Under the pieces are notes generated by a model. The model saw only the letters and a list, made by a program, of their open reading frames with translations. It ran no database searches and was not told the DNA's origin. Below, in pieces: positions 1 through 6,245 of a stretch of 9,431 nucleotides of DNA (position 1 is the first letter of the stretch; every line of letters begins with the position of its first letter). This DNA is from JAAZBA01 sp964461815. GTDB taxonomy: Bacteria > Bacillota > Clostridia > Oscillospirales > QAMX01. Location: assembly GCA_964461815.1 (NCBI GenBank), contig CAYWVF010000038.1, positions 1 through 9,431 on the forward strand, read 5' to 3'. Made by a program: the position numbers and the translations under genes.

Positions 1-1208
1 GCACGTGTAGCATTGAGAGCGTCCTCGATACGGAGCTTCTTTTCCTTCATCTCTGTCTCTGTTGCTGCGCCTACCTTGATAACAGCTACGCCGCCGGAGA
101 GCTTTGCAAGTCTTTCCTGGAGCTTCTCACGGTCGAAATCGGATGTTGTTACTTCGATAGCTGCCTTGATCTGAGCGATACGAGCCTTGATCTCCTCTGT
201 GTCGCCCTCGCCGCCTACGATGATCGTATTTTCCTTGGATACCTTGACCTGACGAGCACGGCCGAGCTGTGCGATCGTAGCTTCCTTAAGATCAAGTCCG
301 AGCTCTTCTGTGATGACCTCGCCGCCTGTGAGGATAGCGATGTCCTTGAGCATATCCTTACGTCTGTCGCCAAAGCCCGGAGCCTTGACTGCAACACATG
401 TGAATGTGCCACGCAGACGGTTTACAAGCAATGTAGCAAGTGCTTCGCCCTCAACGTCCTCTGCGATGATAACGAGCTTCTTGCCGTTCTGAACGATCTG
501 CTCGAGCAGCGGAAGGAGATCCTGGATAGAGGATATCTTCTTGTCTGTGATGAGAATGAATGCATCATCTATAACAGCTTCCATCTTCTCGGAATCTGTA
601 GCCATGTACGGGGAGATATATCCGCGGTCAAACTGCATACCCTCGACTACCTCGGAGTATGTCTCAGCTGTCTTGGAATCCTCAACTGTGATAACGCCGT
701 CGTTTGATACCTTTTCCATTGCATCGGCAATAAGAGCACCTATTGTCTCGTCGCCGGAGGATACGGAAGCAACTCTTGCGATGTCGGCAGAGCCGTTTAC
801 CTTCTGGGAATTATTCTTAATAGCATTTACAGCAGCCTCAACAGCCTTGGAGATACCCTTTCTCATTACCATCGGGTTAGCACCTGCTGCTACGTTCTTC
901 ATACCCTCACGAACGAGTGCCTGTGTAAGAAGTGTAGCTGTTGTTGTACCGTCACCTGCTACGTCGTTTGTCTTTGTAGCAGCTTCCTTAACGAGCTGAG
1001 CACCCATGTTCTCAAACGGATCGTCAAGCTCGATCTCCTTTGCGATCGTAACACCGTCATTTGTGATAAGGGGAGCGCCGAACTTCTTGTCGAGTACTAC
1101 GTTTCTACCCTTCGGGCCGAGTGTGACCTTTACTGTATTAGCAACCTGATTGACACCACGTTCAAGAGCGCGGCGAGCTTCTTCATCGTATATTATGATC
1201 TTTGCCAT
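1..1208 (-). CDS. groEL: Chaperonin GroEL (60 kDa), partial: N-terminal 402 codons, 3' end outside the window
   Basis: GroEL forms the double-ring ATP-driven cytosolic folding chamber capped by GroES. The start ATG (1206-1208) opens the typical M-A-K-I-I-I-Y-D-E-E N-terminus and follows an AGAAGGAG ribosome binding site at 1218-1225. Visible family signatures are the V-T-L-G-P-K-G-R-N-V nucleotide-binding segment (about residues 28-37), G-D-G-T-T-T (85-90), the apical-domain stretch with E-G-M-Q-F-D-R-G-Y-I-S-P-Y, and G-A-A-T-E followed by E-D-A-L-N-A-T-R at the window edge. The Asp in that last motif (D396 by my count) corresponds to the catalytic Asp398 of E. coli. A complete GroEL is about 540 residues, so roughly a quarter is missing at the window edge, not by mutation. 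It lies 21 nt after groES, in one operon under the same CIRCE-controlled promoter. No frame break is visible. Confidence 0.98.
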   Translation of the reverse strand, partial: MAKIIIYDEEARRALERGVNQVANTVKVTLGPKGRNVVLDKKFGAPLITNDGVTIAKEIELDDPFENMGAQLVKEAATKTNDVAGDGTTTATLLTQALVREGMKNVAAGANPMVMRKGISKAVEAAVNAIKNNSQKVNGSADIARVASVSSGDETIGALIADAMEKVSNDGVITVEDSKTAETYSEVVEGMQFDRGYISPYMATDSEKMEAVIDDAFILITDKKISSIQDLLPLLEQIVQNGKKLVIIAEDVEGEALATLLVNRLRGTFTCVAVKAPGFGDRRKDMLKDIAILTGGEVITEELGLDLKEATIAQLGRARQVKVSKENTIIVGGEGDTEEIKARIAQIKAAIEVTTSDFDREKLQERLAKLSGGVAVIKVGAATETEMKEKKLRIEDALNATR

Positions 1209-1229
1209 ACTTAATTTCTCCTTCTAAAA

Positions 1230-1514
1230 TTACTCAACGATAGCCAGAATATCGTTCTGACGAACAACTATAAGCTCTTCGCCGTCGATCTTTACTTCTG
1301 TTCCGGAATACTTACTCATTATAACACGGTCGCCCGTCTTAAGATACATTGTGATCTCTTTTCCGTCAACTGTTCCGCCGGGGCCTACAGCAATAACCTC
1401 TGCTATCTGGGGCTTTTCCTTTGCAGCTCCCGTAAGGATGATACCACTCTTTGTGGTCTCCTCTGTCTCGACCATCTTAAGCACAACTCTGTCAGCAAGC
1501 GGTCTAAGCTTCAT
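1230..1514 (-). CDS. groES: Co-chaperonin GroES (10 kDa)
   Basis: GroES is the heptameric lid of the GroEL chamber. The 94-residue length is standard. It opens with M-K-L-R-P-L-A-D-R-V and carries the mobile loop (about residues 16-34, with T-K-S-G-I-I-L) whose Ile-Ile-Leu patch binds the GroEL apical domain. The roof/core segment G-P-G-G (45-48) and the C-terminal D-I-L-A-I-V strand are also present. The start is fixed by a consensus AGGAGGT at 1523-1529, eight bases before the ATG. It is the first gene of groES-groEL, with the CIRCE operator in its 5' leader about 63 bases upstream of the start, so HrcA repression with heat-shock induction is expected. Confidence 0.98.
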   Translation of the reverse strand: MKLRPLADRVVLKMVETEETTKSGIILTGAAKEKPQIAEVIAVGPGGTVDGKEITMYLKTGDRVIMSKYSGTEVKIDGEELIVVRQNDILAIVE

Positions 1515-1576
1515 GTTAATATACCTCCTAAAATTTTAAATACAACATTATATCAAGTTCGCATCATTTGTCGTTT

Positions 1577-1603
1577 TTAGCACTCTCGATGTCCGAGTGC
1601 TAA
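1577..1603. promoter_or_regulatory. CIRCE operator (HrcA binding site)
   Basis: The sequence shows TTAGCACTC (1577-1585), a 9-base spacer and GAGTGCTAA (1595-1603): an uninterrupted 9-bp inverted repeat identical to the published CIRCE consensus. CIRCE is the operator of the heat-shock repressor HrcA, and in Firmicutes it typically precedes groESL and hrcA-grpE-dnaK. Here it lies just downstream of the predicted -10 box, at the expected transcription start and 5' leader of groES, where bound HrcA would block initiation. hrcA itself is not in the window. Confidence 0.97.
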
Positions 1604-1617
1604 TCGATGCTAGTAAT

Positions 1618-1646
1618 ATAATAAATCAATTGCGCTCATTTCGCAA
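1618..1646 (-). promoter_or_regulatory. Sigma-A type promoter of groES-groEL
   Basis: On the minus strand a -35 box TTGCGA (1641-1646) and a -10 box TATTAT (1618-1623) are separated by exactly 17 bases. Transcription should start near 1610-1612, so CIRCE lies in the first transcribed bases. This is the standard vegetative promoter plus HrcA layout, not an alternative sigma factor site. The boxes were read by eye. Confidence 0.8.
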
Positions 1647-1666
1647 CTCTATTTTTACCCATTTGA

Positions 1667-1703
1667 AAAGAAAATTTCGGGATTACAAGAAAATAATCCC
1701 GAA
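1667..1703 (-). terminator. Rho-independent terminator of the Nudix-to-lipid-kinase cluster
   Basis: A perfect 10-bp stem, TTCGGGATTA (1676-1685) with TAATCCCGAA (1694-1703), closes an 8-base loop. On the minus strand it is followed by a T-rich tract, ATTTTCTTTT. It sits about 57 bases after the stop of the lipid kinase gene and ahead of the groES promoter, so it separates the two transcription units. The plus-strand side lacks a clean T run. Confidence 0.8.
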
Positions 1704-1760
1704 TATTTTCGATTTGCTAAGTCGTTCTCGTGTTTTCTTCGATTTTCTGATTTGGATTCA

Positions 1761-2693
1761 TCAAGTTTTCACGATTGAACACTTTTTCGGCAATATAAAC
1801 GTCACCTGTTCATTAATTATTGAAATTTCGATATCTTTTGTCAAAATGATCTCGCCGTCGGCGTTGACAGCCTCATCATTTTCGAATTTAAGATGTACTT
1901 TTTTTCCTCTCACGTGCTCTACCACGTCGCCAAGCTCCTTATATCTGCCCTTTTCATACTTTCCGATTATCTGCAATATCTTGAGTCTGGACATACGCTT
2001 GACGAAAAGGAAGTCCAGCACACCGTCATCGGGCTGTGCATCGGGCAGCGCATAGAAGCCGCCGCCGTAGTAGCGTGCGTTTGCGGCTACGAGGATAGTG
2101 TAATCTCCGCTATGGCGCTCACCGTCCGCCTCGTACTCTATATGACGCCAAGTACGCTTGAAGAAATTGACTACTATCGACAGCTTGTACGCAAGTCCGC
2201 CGCTCACCGGCAGATCACGCTTATGCTGCTCAAGCCAATGTGCCACACGTGCATCTAGTCCCGTCGAGCACAGGTTCAGCGCATAATCGTCACCGTAACG
2301 CATCATGTCGAGTCTCATGCTCTTGCCCTCGATCAGCTCGTCAAGGTCGGAAAACAGCTCCTTATTTTCAAATATCCTTATAAAATCATTGCCTGTACCA
2401 CAGGGATAGTGCGTAAACTCAACATTTTTCAAACCCTTTTCCACAGCTCTCGCTGCTCCGGACGCCACATTTTTCAGCGTTCCGTCACCTCCGCAGGCAT
2501 AAAATCTGCACTGCTCCGGAGCATACCGCTCCGACAGCTCCGTTACGAGCTTTGTCTCATGACCCGAATACTCGGTCTTGTATATCTCCGGCTCGATGTC
2601 ATGACGCTTTGCCGCCTGAACGATCCTTTCATGCAGCTCCTCCGTAATATCACTGTGTCCTGCCGCAGGATTCAATATGAATATGTGTCTCAT
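1761..2693 (-). CDS. Lipid kinase of the diacylglycerol kinase catalytic-domain family (YegS/DgkB/BmrU type)
   Basis: This family transfers phosphate from ATP to a lipid hydroxyl such as diacylglycerol, at the cytoplasmic face of the membrane. Over 310 residues I see the N-terminal N-P-A-A-G (8-12), the nucleotide-binding G-G-D-G-T (68-72), P-C-G-T-G-N-D-F (97-104), C-S-T-G-L-D-A (142-148), and N-A-D-G-E (277-281), whose acidic residue is catalytic in the family. The length fits a single-domain soluble member. I place the start at the ATG ending at 2693, preceded by GGTGG at 2699-2703, because the protein then begins M-R-H-I-F-I-L-N-P as expected. Earlier in-frame starts, including a TTG at 2718-2720, would add up to nine residues with no family counterpart. 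It is the last gene of a leftward cluster, 45 nt after the methyltransferase. The true substrate (diacylglycerol, sphingoid base or other) cannot be told from sequence. Confidence 0.9.
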   Translation of the reverse strand: MRHIFILNPAAGHSDITEELHERIVQAAKRHDIEPEIYKTEYSGHETKLVTELSERYAPEQCRFYACGGDGTLKNVASGAARAVEKGLKNVEFTHYPCGTGNDFIRIFENKELFSDLDELIEGKSMRLDMMRYGDDYALNLCSTGLDARVAHWLEQHKRDLPVSGGLAYKLSIVVNFFKRTWRHIEYEADGERHSGDYTILVAANARYYGGGFYALPDAQPDDGVLDFLFVKRMSRLKILQIIGKYEKGRYKELGDVVEHVRGKKVHLKFENDEAVNADGEIILTKDIEISIINEQVTFILPKKCSIVKT

Positions 2694-2738
2694 ATCTGCC
2701 ACCATTCCCATGCACAGCAAGGGATATTCCTTATTTAT

Positions 2739-3872
2739 TTATTTTTTCATAAAATACCCATCGTAAAAAAACAGTCCGCACGGTATCATACCGTTGTAAA
2801 GCTTGCGCTTCTTATCTGCACGTCTTCCGTAAACACGCTCAAACTCGGGATGCCCCGAGAGTATGTAGAGCTGCTTACCCGTCATATCTCTCAGCTTTTC
2901 CGCTATCCCACGGTAAATAGCCTCCGACTTCTCCGCATCGAGCAGTCTCATTCCGTATGGCGGATTTGTAACTATCGTTCCTTTGTACGATTCCGACGGC
3001 AGCTTCAGCGCATCGGCACGTGAGAATCTGACGAGCTTTCCGACTCCTGCCTTTATCGCATTCGAGCGTGACAGCTCGACCGCCTTCGGGTCGATATCCG
3101 AGCCTGTGATCTCCGCAGTTGTCGTTTTCATAAGCTCAAGCGACTCGGCTCGCACGTTACGCCATATATCCCTGTTGATAAAGCTCCATTTCTCGGCATC
3201 AAAGCTGCGCTTCGCACCGGGAGCGATATTTGCCGCCTTCATCGCAGCCTCGATCACTATCGTACCGGAGCCGCAGAACGGATCCATCAGAGAATCGCCC
3301 TCACGGTTTCCTCTAAACCTTGCGAAGTCTACCATAGCTGCCGCAAGTGTTTCACGCAGCGGAGCCTCGTTTGACTTCGCTCTGTAACCTCGCTTATGCA
3401 GTGCTTCACCCGACGTATCAAGATATATCTCAGCCGTATCCTTGACTATAGCGAACTTCACTCTGTATATGCAGCCGTCCTCGGGCAGTCTGTTCACCTT
3501 ATATTTAAGCGACAGCCTCTTTGCGATAGCCTTCTTTATTATGCTCTGACATGCCGGGATCGACGTCAGCGCAGATGCTCTCGAATATCCGTTGACGGGG
3601 AAGCTGCCGTTTTTCGGGATAAAATCCTCCCACGGTATCGCATATACTCCGTCAAACAGAGCATCGAAGTCCTCCGCAGTGAAGCGTCCCATCACGAGCA
3701 GGACACGCTCACCGCTTCGTGACCACAGATTCGCCTTTGCAAGCGTCAGCTCATCACCCTTAAACAATACTCGTCCCGTCTCGGCTCTGACATCCTCAAA
3801 GCCGAGTCTTCGAAATTCACCTGCTGCCACCGATTCTATACCAAAAAGTGTAGGTACACAAAATTCAAACAT
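2739..3872 (-). CDS. THUMP-domain class I SAM-dependent RNA methyltransferase (RlmL/YpsC-like, probable 23S rRNA guanine-N2)
   Basis: The protein has an N-terminal ferredoxin-like/THUMP half (about 1-160) that binds RNA and a Rossmann methyltransferase half (about 165-377). Diagnostic elements are the H-K-R-G-Y-R linker motif (159-164), the SAM-binding D-P-F-C-G-S-G-T (197-204), G-S-D-I-D-P (257-262) and the catalytic N-P-P-Y-G-M-R-L (303-310), typical of N2-guanine or N6-adenine methylation of nucleic acid. The 377-residue length matches the single-domain Firmicute YpsC family rather than the fused E. coli RlmKL, of which it resembles the N-terminal half. The start ATG at 3870-3872 has an AGGA box six to seven bases upstream. 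It lies 31 nt after the YcxB-like gene. The exact target nucleotide is inferred from the family. Confidence 0.9.
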   Translation of the reverse strand: MFEFCVPTLFGIESVAAGEFRRLGFEDVRAETGRVLFKGDELTLAKANLWSRSGERVLLVMGRFTAEDFDALFDGVYAIPWEDFIPKNGSFPVNGYSRASALTSIPACQSIIKKAIAKRLSLKYKVNRLPEDGCIYRVKFAIVKDTAEIYLDTSGEALHKRGYRAKSNEAPLRETLAAAMVDFARFRGNREGDSLMDPFCGSGTIVIEAAMKAANIAPGAKRSFDAEKWSFINRDIWRNVRAESLELMKTTTAEITGSDIDPKAVELSRSNAIKAGVGKLVRFSRADALKLPSESYKGTIVTNPPYGMRLLDAEKSEAIYRGIAEKLRDMTGKQLYILSGHPEFERVYGRRADKKRKLYNGMIPCGLFFYDGYFMKK

Positions 3873-3903
3873 ATTTTCCTGTTACTGTCCTTATCCGTTT
3901 ATT

Positions 3904-4521
3904 TTAAAGTGTTATCATCTCAAGCTTCGTTTTGCTTTCTAAATACTCTGCGAAGCGCTTCTCATTACCGACCGTCAGATCGGCTTTTTTCAGTATCGTT
4001 ACCTTATCGTTCCATGTAATAAAATAGATATCACCTGCATCGAGCAGTGTATCGATACATTTGTACTCTATCGTACCCTCTTTGCCGAGCGTCATTCCTG
4101 CCTTTGAGAAGGTGATCTCCGTGGTGTCTATGCTCGTGAGCTTTGACATAAGCTCGTCCGCAGCCCGGTACATTTTCGGGCTCGGCTGTGTACGTCTCGG
4201 CTTGATGTACGCTATACCGACGATGATGCCGCACATGCCTGCAAGCAGCACCGCCATCATTTCCTGCGGACGCATAAGACCCGATATCAGCATGAATATT
4301 CCAAGCAGCAGAAGTATTATACCGTATATTTTATAGCGTATCCTGCGGCTTTTCAGCGTATTTTCGTCTGCTCTGTGACGATTCAGCATGTCCACTACAG
4401 ACCAGAGTCCCGGCAGCCTCTTACGTGACAGAAGCTCCGCTTTTTTATTCAGTGCGCCTGCGACCTGCTCTCTTTTCAGATCACCGTAGCCGCTCAGCTT
4501 GAATACGTAATCCGTCTTCAT
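3904..4521 (-). CDS. YcxB-like membrane protein with two transmembrane segments
   Basis: The 205-residue protein has a polar N-terminal region (1-62), two hydrophobic helices (about 66-82 and 88-106) joined by a short turn, a basic stop (K-P-R-R, 107-110), and a soluble C-terminal region (about 117-205). The C-terminal pattern (E-I-T-F-S-K-A-G-M, then I-E-Y-K-C-I-D, then Y-F-I-T-W and I-L-K-K-A-D-L) resembles the YcxB-like domain, a PH-like fold of unknown function. This is pattern recognition only. The start chosen is the ATG at 4519-4521 because it overlaps the upstream Nudix stop as ATGA, which predicts translational coupling. An earlier in-frame start would add six residues inside the Nudix gene. 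Function is unknown. The context suggests only co-expression with the Nudix hydrolase. Confidence 0.8.
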   Translation of the reverse strand: MKTDYVFKLSGYGDLKREQVAGALNKKAELLSRKRLPGLWSVVDMLNRHRADENTLKSRRIRYKIYGIILLLLGIFMLISGLMRPQEMMAVLLAGMCGIIVGIAYIKPRRTQPSPKMYRAADELMSKLTSIDTTEITFSKAGMTLGKEGTIEYKCIDTLLDAGDIYFITWNDKVTILKKADLTVGNEKRFAEYLESKTKLEMITL

Positions 4522-4967
4522 CTGTATTCCACGCTCCATCCTGTAGCATCCTCACCCTTGCAGTGGCATTCAAGATAGCTTCCCTCGAACATTTTAAGGT
4601 ACTTGTCCATATTCGGTGAGAGGTTCATGTCGGAAAGCTCCTCCGGAGCTACCCAGAACACCTCGCCCTCGTCCGTCTCACCTATGCACTCGCCTGTATA
4701 ATCCGAGGTCATATAGAAATATGTAAAATACTTATCACCGCTCGTATGCTCCCAGTATATAAAGCCCTTGGACTGCAAATTTGTGATATCGTAGCCCGTT
4801 TCCTCTTTTATTTCACGCACGGCACTGTCATATATGCTCTCTCCCACTTCCGTATGTCCGCCGGGGAATGCAATGCCCTTGTATTTTTTTCGCCTGTTCT
4901 GCACAAGCACCTTACCCGTTTCAGGATCCTTTATCACGACCATGTTGGTCAGAGTAAGCTTTGCCAT
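4518..4967 (-). CDS. Nudix hydrolase, MutT/8-oxo-dGTP diphosphatase-like
   Basis: Nudix enzymes hydrolyse nucleoside diphosphates linked to another group. MutT-like members clean oxidised nucleotides from the pool. The 149-residue protein contains a complete Nudix box: G37-x5-E43-x7-R51-E-I-K-E-E-T-G-Y59, giving all the metal-binding glutamates. It is preceded by A-F-P-G-G-H, the usual strand before the box. A second acidic segment E-G-E-V-F-W-V (about 100-106) is the common return strand. The start ATG (4965-4967) has an AGAGGTG site at 4973-4979. It is the first gene of the cluster under the promoter at 4997-5025 and overlaps the next gene by 4 nt. Substrate specificity in Nudix proteins cannot be read from the box, so 8-oxo-dGTP is only the default guess. 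Confidence 0.9.
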   Translation of the reverse strand: MAKLTLTNMVVIKDPETGKVLVQNRRKKYKGIAFPGGHTEVGESIYDSAVREIKEETGYDITNLQSKGFIYWEHTSGDKYFTYFYMTSDYTGECIGETDEGEVFWVAPEELSDMNLSPNMDKYLKMFEGSYLECHCKGEDATGWSVEYR

Positions 4968-4996
4968 TTTTACACCTCTATCATAGCACTAAGACC

Positions 4997-5025
4997 ATTA
5001 TATCATTATAGTATACATATTTCAA
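4997..5025 (-). promoter_or_regulatory. Sigma-A promoter of the Nudix cluster, overlapping the yfbR stop
   Basis: On the minus strand, TTGAAA (5020-5025) and TATAAT (4997-5002) are separated by 17 bases, almost the full vegetative consensus. The -35 box overlaps the TGA stop of yfbR (5022-5024). Transcription should begin near 4990, giving a leader of about 23 bases before the Nudix start. I see no terminator after yfbR, so readthrough from yfbR could also feed this cluster. Confidence 0.8.
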
Positions 5026-5615
5026 GACCGGCTGTCACTTTCCAGCTCATGCAGTGACAGGCTGAACGACGGGATAAAATGCTCTGTAAAGTAGTCGATC
5101 TCAGGCATGTGCATATCGTCGAGCCTCTGCTTTGTCTGCACCATCGCCTTTTTGAACTCACCGTTGCCGATCTTCGTTTCGTTAAGGCATTTAATGTATG
5201 CCGCCAGTCTGTCGGCTGCCTTCACAAGCTTGTACTCCTCCTTTTCCCACTCGCTGGAGTACAATATCCCCTCATATTCCTCTCTGATCTCGTCGGGCAG
5301 CTCCTCAAGCAGCTTATCACGAGCGCCCAGCTCTATTGAATGATACGCATCGAATATCCTGCTGTTCATATACTTGACCGGAGTGGGCAGGTCGCCTGTG
5401 AGTATCTCCTCCGCATCATGATACATCGCCACAACAGCTATCCTGTCGGGATCGCACTCCTGCCCGAACACATCACGTCTGATAAGTGCAAGGCAGTGCG
5501 CTATCATTGCTACCTCTATCGAATGCCCCTGAAGATTTTCCTCCTCCATATTTTTCATCAATGCCCATCGTCTGACATATTTCATTCTGAATATATAAGC
5601 AAAAAAATTATTCAT
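5022..5615 (-). CDS. yfbR: 5'-deoxynucleotidase, HD-domain YfbR family
   Basis: YfbR dephosphorylates deoxyribonucleoside 5'-monophosphates in the cytosol using a divalent metal held by an HD fold. The 197-residue protein follows the E. coli YfbR pattern closely as I remember it: F-F-A-Y near the start, R16-W17-A-L-M, H31-S-x-E-V-A-M-I-A-H, the H66-D67-A-E-E signature, T-G-D-L-P-T-P-V-K-Y (73-82), V-K-A-A-D135, and D-Y-F near the end with P-S-F-S-L-S-L. H31, H66, D67 and D135 match the metal ligands, and R16, W17, E70 and D75 match substrate-site residues. The start is the ATG at 5613-5615. An upstream TTG is possible, but the codons between would be the GGAGGTT ribosome binding site itself (5623-5629). 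It has its own promoter and sits upstream of the Nudix cluster, another nucleotide-pool enzyme. Confidence 0.93.
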   Translation of the reverse strand: MNNFFAYIFRMKYVRRWALMKNMEEENLQGHSIEVAMIAHCLALIRRDVFGQECDPDRIAVVAMYHDAEEILTGDLPTPVKYMNSRIFDAYHSIELGARDKLLEELPDEIREEYEGILYSSEWEKEEYKLVKAADRLAAYIKCLNETKIGNGEFKKAMVQTKQRLDDMHMPEIDYFTEHFIPSFSLSLHELESDSRS

Positions 5616-5651
5616 TATGTGTAACCTCCGCAAATATTACCGAACATTCTA

Positions 5652-5681
5652 ATTATATCAGACTCATGTATACCTTGGCAA
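5652..5681 (-). promoter_or_regulatory. Sigma-A promoter of yfbR
   Basis: TTGCCA (5676-5681) and a perfect TATAAT (5652-5657) are spaced 18 bases apart on the minus strand. The start of transcription should be near 5645, about 30 bases before the yfbR ATG. It is arranged back to back with the tRNA promoter at 5725-5753. Confidence 0.75.
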
Positions 5682-5724
5682 GCTGTAAATTCCGAATAAT
5701 GCATAAAGTGACAAAAAATAATGC

Positions 5725-5753
5725 TTGACAAAAGAAAAAAAGTGTGCTAAGAT
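5725..5753 (+). promoter_or_regulatory. Strong promoter of the tRNA-Leu / tRNA-fMet unit
   Basis: A perfect TTGACA (5725-5730) is followed after 17 bases by TAAGAT (5748-5753), with an extended TG at 5745-5746 one base ahead of the -10 box. Such strong sites are usual for stable RNA genes. The start would be near 5760, about 20 bases before tRNA-Leu. Confidence 0.8.
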
Positions 5754-5778
5754 AATAGAGCATTAAGTTCTGACATAT

Positions 5779-5861
5779 GCCGGAGTGGCGGATTTGGCAG
5801 ACGCCCGGGACTTAAAATCCCGTGAGACTTTAATCTCGTACCGGTTCGAGCCCGGTTTCAT
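5779..5861 (+). tRNA. tRNA-Leu (anticodon TAA), 3' end cut by the assembly gap
   Basis: It decodes UUA leucine codons. The acceptor 5' strand is GCCGGAG (5779-5785), followed by T8-G9 and a D-stem GCG/CGC. The anticodon stem is CGGGA/TCCCG (5806-5810, 5818-5822) around the loop CTTAAAA, with TAA at 5813-5815. A long class II variable arm (GAGA ... TCTC, 5824-5837) fits leucine. The T arm is ACCGG/CCGGT around TTCGAGC (5840-5856). The acceptor 3' strand starts T-T-C, pairing with G7, A6 and G5, but the last two bases before the Ns (A, T) do not pair with G4 and C3, and the end is missing. I attribute this to sequence error or misjoining at the contig edge. Confidence 0.9.
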
Positions 5862-5871
5862 NNNNNNNNNN
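5862..5871. other. Assembly gap (10 Ns)
   Basis: Ten undetermined bases interrupt the 3' end of tRNA-Leu. The true length and content of the gap are unknown. Genes on the two sides may be further apart than shown, and further tRNA genes could be missing here. Confidence 0.99.
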
Positions 5872-5931
5872 AAAACAAACGGTGCAGCTCGATAAGAACT
5901 CGGAAATGCATTTTCCTAAAATCATCAATAT

Positions 5932-6008
<77 letters not shown>

Positions 6009-6041
6009 CATTGGCTATCATAATAAGTGGCAGCCCGAAAT

Positions 6042-6073
6042 CCCGGCAACCATCACGGTTTGCTGGGTTTTTT
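6042..6073 (+). terminator. Rho-independent terminator of the tRNA unit
   Basis: CCCGGCAA-CC (6042-6051) pairs with GG-TTTGCTGGG (6057-6067), with one G-T pair and one bulged T, around the loop ATCAC. Six T residues follow (6068-6073). It lies 34 bases after the tRNA-fMet CCA end. Confidence 0.85.
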
Positions 6074-6245
6074 CGTATCTAAAAGGCAACAAAAGGATGC
6101 CGATCACCGAAAACGATCATTTGGCAGGACGCATCGGATATTTAAGTACAGGTCTGCGACAAATACGAAGCTGCCGCAGAGCGTTTGCAGGGCTGAGAGG
6201 ACAATAATTCTATTTTTAACACTAACTACTTGGAGGTGACCGTTT

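Noticed and set aside
541..999. Open frame of 152 codons on the plus strand inside groEL
   Set aside because: It is antisense to a fully conserved groEL; the serine/alanine-rich translation is a shadow of groEL codon bias and has no ribosome binding site.
1577..1603. Inverted repeat read as a terminator
   Set aside because: It is an exact CIRCE operator next to the groES promoter and has no T tract on either side.
2409..3023. Open frame of 204 codons on the plus strand across the lipid kinase and methyltransferase genes
   Set aside because: It runs antisense over two recognised genes and their junction, with no family features.
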